From Welwitschia mirabilis (lineage: Eukaryota > Gnetophyta > Gnetopsida > Welwitschiales), in NCBI GenBank assembly GCA_051453625.1, contig JBOZIK010000001.1, forward strand, positions 118,299,891 through 118,326,035: 26,145 nt of DNA, written 5' to 3'. Position numbers and translations under genes: made by a program. Within the stretch, counting starts at the first letter, position 1. Each line of letters opens with the position of its first letter. Below are positions 1 through 8,051 of the stretch, one piece after another. The notes under the pieces are model-generated. The model worked only from the letters and a program-made list of their open reading frames with translations, ran no database searches and was not told the origin of the DNA.

Positions 1-671
1 ATGATCACAACTTACGTGCTCTCATACAATGTGTTTTTGCATTGTACAATTGTTTTTGAACTCTGTGCCACATTTTTAGACTCTACAACTTAACTTCTCT
101 TATTATAGATCTAAACTTATTTCTCGAAGATATTATTACCTTTTTACTAATTTCAGTAGCGGTGTCTCTTACATCATATGCACCTCCTAGCATAAGTAGA
201 AGGTGGAAGAGGAATGGTTTTGAAATCTTCTTCATTAAAAATATGTCATGCCTAAGAACATGATTCAAAATCATCCTTATTAAATCTCAATTAACTATGT
301 AAATAAAGGGTTGTACAAACTGATATAGTGATTTCTTTGATTATTTTATTTAAATCATTTCTTTAAGTGTCATGCTTCTATGGACTGAAGTAGATAATAT
401 TCACACTTAGCAAAGAAATCTTAGAGAATTCATTTCTCTCTCTGTCCAATAAACATTTCTTCTTTGCTCTTAAAACTGATCTGCAAATAAATGATTTTTG
501 GTTGGACATGGATGTAAATTGTCCTATTTTTATTAGCACTATTGTTTCTTTTATGTGCATGTAAAATTGTTATTTTTGTGCTAGCACTTTTCCATTTTCA
601 CACATATGTCATTTAGCTAGCCATTACCTAGCTTTTCACCCTTTTGCATGTACATGCTTAGTTTTGTACCT
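1..671. other. AT-rich stretch, no gene seen
   Basis: Both strands are full of stops, and the two 60-codon open frames on the minus strand have no recognisable motif and a low-complexity composition. I see no RNA gene or transposon terminus here. Confidence 0.6.
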
Positions 672-1030
672 TTTTTTTTTTGAGTTTTGTAGCTCTATTT
701 TAAGTTTCTTAGATATTTTTTCAAAATTACAAATCCAAGACTTACATTTATCATCAAATCAAGTTGGGATGTTAAGCAAGATTTTGAATTGATCTTTTAA
801 GCTCTTTTCCTTCATTTTTAAGCTTCTCTTTTTTCCTTTTTTTTTTTTTTGAGTTTTTCTCTTGATATTTTGGCATTTTTAAATTTCATAAGTCAAATAT
901 TTGACATCAAGTCAAGTTGAGATTTGGAGCAAGATCTACTTTACTTGATTTTTCTTCTTCCACTAAGACTCATTTTGTGATTCAGATAGCATCAAGTTGA
1001 ACAATAAGCAAGATATACTTGGCTTGACTA
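672..1030. repeat. Degenerate three-copy tandem repeat with T tracts
   Basis: A segment of about 40 bases that starts CATCAAGT and contains AAGCAAGAT or AGCAAGATC recurs at 752-792, 905-948 and 990-1028. The first two copies are each preceded by a T run (about 672-681 and 836-850) followed by GAGTTTT. Spacing is uneven (about 153 and 85 bases), so this is an old, diverged tandem duplication rather than a satellite. It could be part of an LTR or leader of the copia relic downstream; no boundaries were found to prove that. Confidence 0.45.
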
Positions 1031-2399
1031 TAATCCTTGTCTTATGTAGTAACTTTTCTTTGTTTTTTACCATCACATACTTAATAATTTTATTAATCCT
1101 ACTTAAGTAAATTAATAAAAAGAAAAATTACTTTTTACCATAATTACTTAACAATTTTACTAGTAATAAGTTTTGGTTGGTGGTAGGCATGGGAAATCTT
1201 ACATAGACAAAGATTCATGTTGAGCTCTATGCTACCTTCTAAAGCTTATTATATAGTCTCAACTATCATAACTATGAAGGTCAGACCATATAGAAAGCCA
1301 TGTCTCTCTTAAGTAGAAATGTCTAGGGTGACTTAAGGTCCAAATTCTCATGTATGCACCTTAGTAATCAGGGGTATATTAGGTGAATGTTGGAGGTACA
1401 ATGGTAGGATTTGCTTGAATTTTATTACTAAGGGATATTGGTCTAATAAAAATTTAAACTTTACTAAATCTAAGTAAATTATTGATATTGCATTGTACTT
1501 TGACTTAAGGAGGTTATAACACTAAGGTGATTGAAATTAGTTAGTGAATTAAAAGGCCAACTGACATGACTTACATTTTTCTCTTTACTCTTTTTATAGA
1601 TAAGGGTAACCTCTTTGAAAGGGATGTGCTCATGCTAAAATTAACAAAGATGTATTTTTAGTATCTAATAACAACTTAGGTTTCTTTTTTTATTAAAACT
1701 TATTATTCTTACATAAGAAATCTTAATAGGTTACTTTGCTTTTCTTTTTGCATACTTATGTTTTACTTTTTAAGGGGGATTTAGTTTTATCATTGTCATA
1801 CTTTATGGTTTTAATAGATCAGTTGATTTCTAGGCTTGATTCCCTTTTTCTATGAATATTTCTCTCTATTGTAATACTTTGTTCTTTTGATTTAGTTACA
1901 TTATGAATTAAATAGATCACTTAAAATTGTAAGAGTAATATCCCTTTTTTCTTTATAGCTACATCATATATTTATCTTTATTTTCTTTTGGTCCTTTTGA
2001 AATTTGCTAAGATTTCTTTATGTGATGAATAGATTGCTTTCAATTATGAATCTAAACAAGATCCCTCTGATTCACAACTTTACCTCATAGATTGTTAATT
2101 CTCTTTTGGTTGTCATCATTTTCCACCATGGCATCTATCTTTAAAATAAAATTTTTAGTAATTGTCAATGTCATTCACACCCATGCTCACTATTGGAATC
2201 ATGACCAAAATCAGAGTCTCTTCAAGATAATCAGTCATAGGAGACTTAGCATAAGGATTTTATATTAAGATTGTGGATTTATAGTTGTGAGGAGTTTTTG
2301 GCACATGATCATATACCTCTTCAAGATTAGGCTAAAATAGCTACCTGGTAAGTTATTAACATCAAATTAATAGATATTATGTGGAAATATGTAGTTATC
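1031..2399. other. AT-rich stretch, no feature recognised
   Basis: No open frame of useful length and no domain motif on either strand. It precedes the copia gag-like remnant and could hold its LTR or leader, but no TG...CA ends or primer binding site could be identified. Confidence 0.5.
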
Positions 2400-2640
2400 A
2401 ACACAAAAAGTTGGTTGATTAGACCAAAATAGACTACACTAGCTTCTGTACCTTATGAGATACATTCTACTTAAAGAATGATGTAGAGCTCCTTAATCTC
2501 ATAACTCACATGAACTATTTGAATTATAAGAAAGGAAAAATGAGATAATTGATTACATAAATGTAAGACATTAAGGAAAAGATAGGGAATATTACCTAAC
2601 AAAAACAAGTTTGCATCCATTACATTAACTTAATCCACTA
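2400..2640 (+). pseudogene. Possible Ty1/copia gag remnant
   Basis: In the frame that starts with GAG CTC CTT near 2486 one reads ELLNLITHMNYLNYKKGKM and, after stops, DIKEKIGNIT. This resembles the copia gag (UBN2-type) region, where a leucine-rich helix is followed by a segment of the kind 'sV.eYi..m..I.ekL..I'. Three in-frame stops interrupt it. It lies about 350 bases before the zinc-knuckle remnant and on the same strand, the order expected in gag. The resemblance is weak and the limits are approximate. Confidence 0.35.
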
Positions 2641-2951
2641 TTTTTAAAAATACCCCTATTTACATAGTTACATTTTATTGCTACATGATAGAAAGTAATT
2701 AAATAATATAACCTTTGATATGATCAGTAAGGATTTCATTTTTGTCAAGGCTTAGTTTAACATCATATAATCTTCTTCCTCTGATGCCACATTTAAATTT
2801 TTTCATTTTTGTAATTCTCTTCATCAAAATAAACAACCTGTAAGAAAATTTCCTCTATAAAAGAAAATGTAAAATAATAAGCCAAATTAAAATGAGTAAA
2901 ATAAAAGAAGTAATTTTAGAATATTTTCATTTCCATAAGAATAAGTATCAT

Positions 2952-2993
2952 TTTTCACAATGTGGAAGACAAGGTTATACCATTGACTTCTAT
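2952..2993 (+). pseudogene. Copia gag zinc knuckle, damaged
   Basis: The reading FSQCGRQGYTIDFY has the spacing of the CX2CX4HX4C knuckle that binds retroelement RNA in Gag, followed by YKI-like context typical of copia ('CGk.GHt.d.Cyk'). Only the second Cys (2961-2963) is kept. The first Cys position is Phe, the His position is Tyr (TAT, one C-to-T step from CAT), and the last Cys position is Tyr (TAT, one G-to-A step from TGT). Such a domain could not hold zinc, so this is a relic. Confidence 0.6.
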
Positions 2994-3741
2994 AAGATTT
3001 CTTAAGAAAAAAATCAATTTTACACCTAAGAAAAATGTAGTCACTAAACAATTTAATTTCTTTAATGATATTGACAATTTTGAATCTAACATAGTATTTG
3101 AAAACTTAAATTTATTAGTATGAGTGAGAACATACCTAATTATGAAATATGCATTTTTCACATGGATGTAATTCATTGCATGACTTATTAGCATGATTAT
3201 CTTGATGACTTCATTAAGGAACCAAGTAACATTTATTTGATAGATAGAATGCTAGTTCTTATGGAAGCCTATGGTTTAATGACCCTTAACTTAATTACAT
3301 GTTTTGTATATTCCTTCTTTGAGGTCACATATTCTCTCCCTTTCAACTCTATTACAAGAAGATCACTTTATCTCTATGATGAAACATTTAGTGGATATTT
3401 ATTATAGTAATTATCAATTAGTTATAAAAGGCTATATAAATGAAAAGCTCTCTCATCTTCATAGTTGTATTAGAATTCAAGAGATTACTTTAAGATAAGT
3501 TTTCTTCCTTGCTACTATTGCAAGATCGACTGAGACATCATACTCTTTATACATTAAATACAATGAATGATTATGACCACTAACTTATTTATTCTATTTT
3601 GTAGGATTTTACTTAGTGTGAAGCATGTATTATGGGCTAAGAAATTTGACAGTAACTTTTATCAAATAAGTTTCATGTTGACCAAATAATTTTGCTTATT
3701 TACAATATGACCTAGATATACCTATGCTAGCTTCCATACTC

Positions 3742-3983
3742 TATGGTTTTCATTCCTTCATATCCTTTATTAATAATTATTCTTGAATGATTTAAGTTTA
3801 ATTTATCAAATCCAAATCACAAACTTTGGATATTTTCAAGACATTTAAAAATAAAGTAGAAAATAAATCCAACTTCAAGATTAAAATTTTTCACTTAGAT
3901 AATGTTGGTGAGTACACATCCACTACTAGTAATATTTTTAAGGAATTCAATCTAATAAACACCTTAAATGAACATACTCAGAC
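3742..3983 (+). pseudogene. Ty1/copia integrase core, truncated relic
   Basis: One frame from 3742 carries the rve-type integrase core of copia polyproteins: FINNYS where FIDDYSR is usual, a KSKSQTLDIFKTF stretch that fits the 'LK.KSe.f..F..F' helix, and then HLDNVGEYTS for the 'R.DNGGEY.S' motif. The first catalytic Asp position is Asn (GAT to AAT type change) and the second Asp is kept; the third catalytic residue lies beyond the break. Stops at 3784-3786 (TGA at the Arg position), 3793-3795 and 3799-3801 kill the frame, while the segment from 3802 on stays open. Similarity ends at the codons for His-Thr-Gln, where this family continues with Pro-Gln-Gln-Asn. The sequence there runs straight into a hairpin repeat. 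Confidence 0.85.
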
Positions 3984-3987
3984 TTAT

Positions 3988-4089
3988 TTAAGGCATTTAT
4001 TTAGGCAAATGCCTTAAAGTAGTTTCAAATTTTTTTAAGTAGTAAAAAATTTCAGGATGTTAAGACATTTATTGAAATAAACGCCTTAA
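3988..4089. repeat. Palindrome cluster A (TTAAGGCATTT hairpins)
   Basis: There are two hairpins. The first has perfect 11-base arms, TTAAGGCATTT at 3988-3998 and AAATGCCTTAA at 4007-4017, with an 8-base loop. The second has arms at 4060-4073 and 4076-4089 (12 of 14 bases pairing by eye) with a 2-base loop, and again ends in CGCCTTAA. The same motif builds clusters at 12834-13113 and 16287-16620. Cluster A starts within a few bases of where the copia integrase relic loses similarity. Confidence 0.75.
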
Positions 4090-4386
4090 AAAGAAACTTA
4101 AATTTAAAGACAAAAATCATCCATGCATTTTATCTTCATGCTTCAAATGGTTGTTAGGTTTTATTAAAAAGGTAGAACTATGTCTGTCGACTAAACAACA
4201 CCCATAGCTATAGCAATACGATGAGAGAAGAAAGTATTAAAAGCCCTAATGTTTTATTATGATGGTGTTATTCTCGAGTCTGAGCATTTACATAGGAATG
4301 CCTATAATGCAACATGATTGAAAAAGGGATAAAATGTGATGGATTGAAAAAGGAACAAAATGTATGCAACGGTTTTGCAGTTGTAG

Positions 4387-4525
4387 GATCAACAACAAGT
4401 GGGAGGAGGAGGCATTAATTAGCAACAAAGAATCAAGCATTAGCAAGAAGCTCTCATGCAACAGGCCATGCTTCAGCAACAACAACTTCCTCTATTATCT
4501 TGGTCTTTTGGTACATCTTTCACAA
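4387..4525 (+). other. UBP1-like exon 1 remnant (Gln-rich N-terminus)
   Basis: The frame reads QQRIKH, stop, then QEALMQQAMLQQQQ, as in the Gln-rich start of UBP1 proteins. One extra base then shifts the frame, after which LYYLGLL appears where SLYHPGLL is expected; the His-to-Tyr and Pro-to-Leu differences are both single C-to-T steps. TAG stops at 4384-4386, 4420-4422 and 4441-4443 each sit at a position compatible with CAG. The exon ends ...TCACAA at 4525, followed by GTACTC as a possible donor, which matches the 'PPQ' exon end of the family. The start codon could not be placed. Confidence 0.75.
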
Positions 4526-5105
4526 GTACTCATTTAATATGCCCTCGATTACCCTATGTTTTAAAGGTTTTCTCATATTTCAATTCCAAAACATTTAGTT
4601 CCTTACGTGTTTGCTTTTACTATTGAAGATATTCTAAGTTACTCAAGCCACAGAGCACTACATTTTCTTTCAAGTCAGCTATTGTATGCCACTTTATTTT
4701 ATCATTTTATGCTTCCTAATATCAATAACAAAATTGTTTTAATCAACTTATGGTGATGATGTTCTCTAATTTTCATATTTAATATTATTTCAAACTGAGG
4801 ACAGACATATCAAACTACGATTATTAGATTTTATGGCCAAAAGGTAGCTTTTTCCATTTTTAAGAGATAATCAATTGTTTAGGTTTTAAACCATGTATTA
4901 TGCTAGATAGCCAATAATTTATCTTCTCTACTAAGATAGATAAAATGAAATTTCACCCTTTCTATATTATTTATTAATAAATTGAATCTACTAGTGTTAT
5001 CTTTCATTACTAGTTATGATGCATTTTGAAGATGTAGTTTTGGTACTCCTTTCATTTTGTTTGTGTTTACATCTTGAACTTGGTTTATTTTTGTTTGTCT
5101 TTAAG

Positions 5106-5197
5106 NNNNNNNNNNNNNNNNNNNNNNNNNNNNNNNNNNNNNNNNNNNNNNNNNNNNNNNNNNNNNNNNNNNNNNNNNNNNNNNNNNNNNNNNNNNN
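5106..5197. other. Run of 92 N (inside intron 1 of the UBP1-like relic)
   Basis: Unknown bases. The open frames that cross it are not evidence of coding. Confidence 0.99.
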
Positions 5198-5707
5198 TCT
5201 CTTCTTCACTAGCTTTGAGAAGTAAGTTTTTGATTATTTAATATCTAGGCATTTTGCATTGGTTCCTCAGATGTTTAGGATAAGAATCTAGATATTTCAT
5301 CTTTTAATTTCATGAACATAAGAAAATAATGTCTCACCCCTAAACACTATTAGTATTCATGCATATCGATTCATAGGTGATTAGAAGTGGATAATTTCCA
5401 AATAAAAACTAGGTTGTTAGTCAATTAAGATAATTTTTTTTTTTAATTCTTTTGTATGAAAGTTTAGGGCATGACACATCAAATTTTTAGCTTCTTGTTA
5501 CTTAAACTTTACTATTTGGTTTATTTATTAGGTAATTTCTTTTTTGGTTGGTGATTTGAAGGGAGTTTTATGCCTATATTTTGCATTATATAGTCTCAAC
5601 TAGAGCCTCAAAAACTTAATAGATTTTTGAAGCATTATTTGTTAGATCTTTCTTTTATCATTTTTTCATTTTATTTTTTTCTTTTAGTTTACCATTGCAT
5701 TTTGTAA

Positions 5708-5769
5708 ATTGAGCCAATTAGAAGTGGAAATCTACCACCAGGTTTTGATTTAAATTCATGCTGTAGTAT
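5708..5769 (+). other. UBP1-like exon 2 remnant (linker before RRM1)
   Basis: The translation [20 protein letters not shown] is nearly the family's linker that leads into RRM1. The Cys at the usual Arg is one C-to-T step. A consensus donor GTGAGT follows at 5770-5775. The preceding acceptor is damaged: bases 5706-5707 are AA where AG is needed. Confidence 0.85.
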
Positions 5770-6003
5770 GTGAGTGCACTGTCTAGGATTCTATACTTTC
5801 AAACTTTATTTTTTTCATTTTTTACTTTTTTTTTCTTTTTTAAGCATTCTATAGGATTCTTTTCTTCATGGTGTACTTGTTCCTCTATTAGCATTGTCTT
5901 TTACTTCCACTAAAAAACAAGTTCTTTGTTTATTCTATTAAAATTTGAGTCAAGATTTAGTATAGAAAGTAGATTTCACAAAGTATCATTTGCAACTTGT
6001 CAT

Positions 6004-6021
6004 NNNNNNNNNNNNNNNNNN
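6004..6021. other. Run of 18 N
   Basis: Short gap in intron 2 of the UBP1-like relic, 19 bases before the exon 3 acceptor. Confidence 0.99.
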
Positions 6022-6040
6022 TGGCTTTATGTTGCCATAG

Positions 6041-6152
6041 GTATGTGGGAAATCCAGAAATGTACATTCCAATGTAACAGAGGCACTCCTTGATGAGATG
6101 TTTTTCTAGCATTGGTCCACTTGAGGGTTGTAAGCTCATTAGAAAAGAAAAG
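6041..6152 (+). other. UBP1-like exon 3 remnant (RRM1, first half)
   Basis: An intact acceptor (...TGCCATAG, ending 6040) precedes a G and then TAT GTG GGA AAT, read YVGN, the RNP2 strand of RRM1. After a frame change it reads VTEALLDEMF, and after a second change (five T at 6101-6105 where four are expected) SSIGPLEGCKLIRKEK, the helix and beta segment of RRM1. The donor GTATAG follows at 6153. Two indels within 112 bases rule out a functional product. Confidence 0.85.
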
Positions 6153-6386
6153 GTATAGTACTATGTCTTATAAATAAATTTGTCTCTTCCTTTAGTTTTA
6201 TGTATAATTGGAGCTCAAATGTATGTATCTTGTCACATGTTGTTTGCATTATGGTGAGATAAACTTACTCTATTTAAGTAGAATAAGATACACACATTCT
6301 CGTTTAAAAGCAATATCTTACATTAAGACTTTATAACAACTATTTAGAGTGAAATGGGTTAGGTAACATTTTTTTCCCTTTTGTAG

Positions 6387-6418
6387 TGGTCTTATGGATT
6401 TGTTGATTACTATGACCA
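6387..6418 (+). other. UBP1-like exon 4 start (RRM1 RNP1)
   Basis: A T-rich tract ending TTTTGTAG (AG at 6385-6386) is followed by an open reading [10 protein letters not shown], the RNP1 motif of RRM1 in this family, where [10 protein letters not shown] or a close variant is usual. The exon then runs into 505 Ns, so the rest of RRM1 and the start of RRM2 cannot be judged. Confidence 0.8.
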
Positions 6419-6923
6419 NNNNNNNNNNNNNNNNNNNNNNNNNNNNNNNNNNNNNNNNNNNNNNNNNNNNNNNNNNNNNNNNNNNNNNNNNNNNNNNNNN
6501 NNNNNNNNNNNNNNNNNNNNNNNNNNNNNNNNNNNNNNNNNNNNNNNNNNNNNNNNNNNNNNNNNNNNNNNNNNNNNNNNNNNNNNNNNNNNNNNNNNNN
6601 NNNNNNNNNNNNNNNNNNNNNNNNNNNNNNNNNNNNNNNNNNNNNNNNNNNNNNNNNNNNNNNNNNNNNNNNNNNNNNNNNNNNNNNNNNNNNNNNNNNN
6701 NNNNNNNNNNNNNNNNNNNNNNNNNNNNNNNNNNNNNNNNNNNNNNNNNNNNNNNNNNNNNNNNNNNNNNNNNNNNNNNNNNNNNNNNNNNNNNNNNNNN
6801 NNNNNNNNNNNNNNNNNNNNNNNNNNNNNNNNNNNNNNNNNNNNNNNNNNNNNNNNNNNNNNNNNNNNNNNNNNNNNNNNNNNNNNNNNNNNNNNNNNNN
6901 NNNNNNNNNNNNNNNNNNNNNNN
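6419..6923. other. Run of 505 N
   Basis: The gap removes the rest of UBP1-like exon 4, probably an intron, and the start of RRM2. Confidence 0.99.
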
Positions 6924-7032
6924 ATTTTGAGTTTTACATGTTGAATACATAGTGATGCATGGATTATGTGGAATCAAAAATCAGGCAGGTCAAGGGGTTT
7001 TGGTTTTTTTTATTTTATAAATCAATAGAAAA
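6924..7032 (+). other. UBP1-like exon 5 remnant (RRM2 RNP1)
   Basis: From about 6951 the frame reads [20 protein letters not shown], then YFINQ and a TAG stop at 7026-7028. This is the second RRM of the UBP1 family ('[26 protein letters not shown]'). Trp for Arg and the stop for Gln are both C-to-T steps. A GTTTGT at 7033 may be the remains of the donor. Confidence 0.85.
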
Positions 7033-7162
7033 GTTTGTTTTTTATGATATTATTCATCCTTAAACATGTTTTTTAATTTCATAATAAGGATTATTTTTTC
7101 TTATCAAAATTGTAGCATAAATCATTAGTTATCTAAAGATGGTGAAATCATGTTTATTTTAG

Positions 7163-7192
7163 GATGTTGAAAATGCTCTAAAAAAATGAATG
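7163..7192 (+). other. UBP1-like exon 6 remnant (end of RRM2 helix)
   Basis: After TTTATTTTAG (AG at 7161-7162) the sequence reads DVENALKK and then, after one lost A in the A run at 7181-7186, MNG, ending in a GTAATT donor. The family has DAQ-AIN-MNG here with an intron close by. I found no further exons downstream, so RRM3 is absent. Confidence 0.65.
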
Positions 7193-7542
7193 GTAATTGC
7201 TCCTTTATATTTTTTTCCACCCTCCTTGTACATTTTCCTCTATGCATGAAATGAAGGGTACATAGAGGGAGCCTTAAGTAGTAGAGAGTAGGCTAGACTA
7301 TTACAGTGATGATGTTTATATGACCTTCTTTAAAACTTTTCCATAGGATCTCATTGTCCTAATCCTCTCCAAGATATGTGCAGTTTACCTCTCCATACTA
7401 ATTTGTGTGCAAGAGATGGAATTTTATTTTATAGGATTCCACATTCCTTAAGTACCATTCTCAGTTTCCAACAAATGGGCCATGTATTCTTACCTTTTCA
7501 AGAAACTCTTAGTCCCTGCAGGGTTCTATCTTTAAGACCATT
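7193..7542. other. No feature recognised
   Basis: This follows the last UBP1-like exon. A 91-codon open frame from 7376 has no family resemblance, and part of it overlaps the dispersed repeat beginning at 7543. Confidence 0.5.
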
Positions 7543-7687
7543 TTACTCTCTCTTTCATATAAAGACATTTGGATTAGTTTTGTACATCTCCAAGAATGTT
7601 TCTTACTCTGTGAGTAGTGTTTCATTGCTTGGTTGGTTCATGTCAAATTAGAAAATAAGTTTTGTAACAATTACCCAATGAGTACTT
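7543..7687 (+). repeat. Dispersed repeat, copy 1
   Basis: About 145 bases, from TTACTCTCTCTTTCAT to AATGAGTACTT, match 14252-14397 in the same orientation, with shared blocks such as AGTGTTTCATT and AATGAGTA and roughly 80-85 percent identity by eye. Copy 1 runs directly into a 100-base gap, so its right end is unknown. No coding potential is shared by both copies, so the family is not identified. Confidence 0.75.
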
Positions 7688-7787
7688 NNNNNNNNNNNNN
7701 NNNNNNNNNNNNNNNNNNNNNNNNNNNNNNNNNNNNNNNNNNNNNNNNNNNNNNNNNNNNNNNNNNNNNNNNNNNNNNNNNNNNNNN
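7688..7787. other. Run of exactly 100 N
   Basis: The round size suggests a scaffold gap of unknown true length. Confidence 0.95.
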
Positions 7788-7862
7788 CTTTTTATTAGAA
7801 GTAGAAGAATCAGAATAAAAATTTCCCAACGAATAGAAATTAGCAATAGGAGAAGGGAAGAG

Positions 7863-8048
7863 TCATTTTACCCAATCAGGTTTTTCCGAAAAATCCTTTG
7901 GGTAATCATATCTTTTAAAATCCTTCGAGTACTCATAGATATTAAAAGTATCAAAATCCTCTAGGTACTCACAGCTATTAGAAGTATCAATAGCAGCCAA
8001 ATGAGGACCAGTAATAGTACTTCTTTTAAAGATTTGTTCAAAGTATTT
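7863..8048 (-). CDS. Short minus-strand frame ending in 12-residue repeats, unidentified
   Basis: Read on the minus strand, the frame is open for about 61 codons after a stop at 8049-8051 and ends at TGA (7863-7865). It includes TITGPHLAAIDTSNSCEYLE and then a second unit, DTFNIYEYSKDF, followed by a shorter one, KRYDYPKDF. The 36-base unit is exactly 12 codons, so the duplication kept the frame. There is no ATG near the start, so this would be the end of a gene or of a transposon protein. I recognise no family. It may be a chance open frame over a tandem repeat. Confidence 0.25.
   Translation of the reverse strand, partial: KYFEQIFKRSTITGPHLAAIDTSNSCEYLEDFDTFNIYEYSKDFKRYDYPKDFSEKPDWVK
7890..7988. 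repeat. 36-base tandem repeat, two full copies and one partial
   Basis: Full units are at 7917-7952 and 7953-7988, both AAAATCCT...TACTCA...ATTA-AAGTATC. A shortened, more diverged copy lies at 7890-7916. Confidence 0.7.
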
Positions 8049-8051
8049 TTA

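Larger units (their letters stand above)
4387..7192 (+). pseudogene. UBP1-like: UBP1-like RNA-binding protein gene, broken relic with introns
   Basis: UBP1 is a plant nuclear protein with three RRM domains, related to TIA-1, that binds U-rich RNA and promotes splicing of AU-rich introns and mRNA stability. Six collinear pieces match its N-terminal two thirds: the Gln-rich start, the [13 protein letters not shown] linker, the start of RRM1, SYGFVDYYD, then RRM2 ([14 protein letters not shown]), then DVENAL plus MNG. Most pieces are flanked by GT/AG-type junctions at positions that I recall as usual for this gene, so it is a decayed gene copy and not a retrocopy. Damage includes TAG stops in exon 1, frameshifts in exons 1, 3 and 6, a damaged acceptor at 5706-5707, and no RRM3 or C-terminus after 7192. 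Ns at 5106-5197, 6004-6021 and 6419-6923 hide part of it. Confidence 0.82.

Noticed and set aside
3304-3498. 64-codon plus-strand frame between the copia knuckle and integrase
   Set aside because: By position it could be copia protease or pre-integrase, but no DSGA-like or HxxLGH-like motif is present, so no call was made.
4288-4485. 65-codon minus-strand frame with Leu-rich text
   Set aside because: It is antisense to the Gln-rich UBP1-like exon 1; CAA/CAG repeats read backwards give Leu codons.
4526-4540. Apparent continuation of UBP1-like exon 1 after 4525 with residues resembling the next linker
   Set aside because: The same linker is found clearly at 5708, and GTACTC at 4526 works as an intron start, so the short match is chance.
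6318-6977. Long open frames on both strands across the N run, and the similar ones at 20653-21321, 23028-23739, 4997-5225, 7633-7846 and 24911-25120
   Set aside because: They are open only because unknown bases hold no stops. The flanking codons give no common family.
7376-7651. 91-codon plus-strand frame after the UBP1-like relic
   Set aside because: I looked for RRM3 of the UBP1 family here and found no RNP1 or RNP2 wording. The frame runs into the dispersed repeat.
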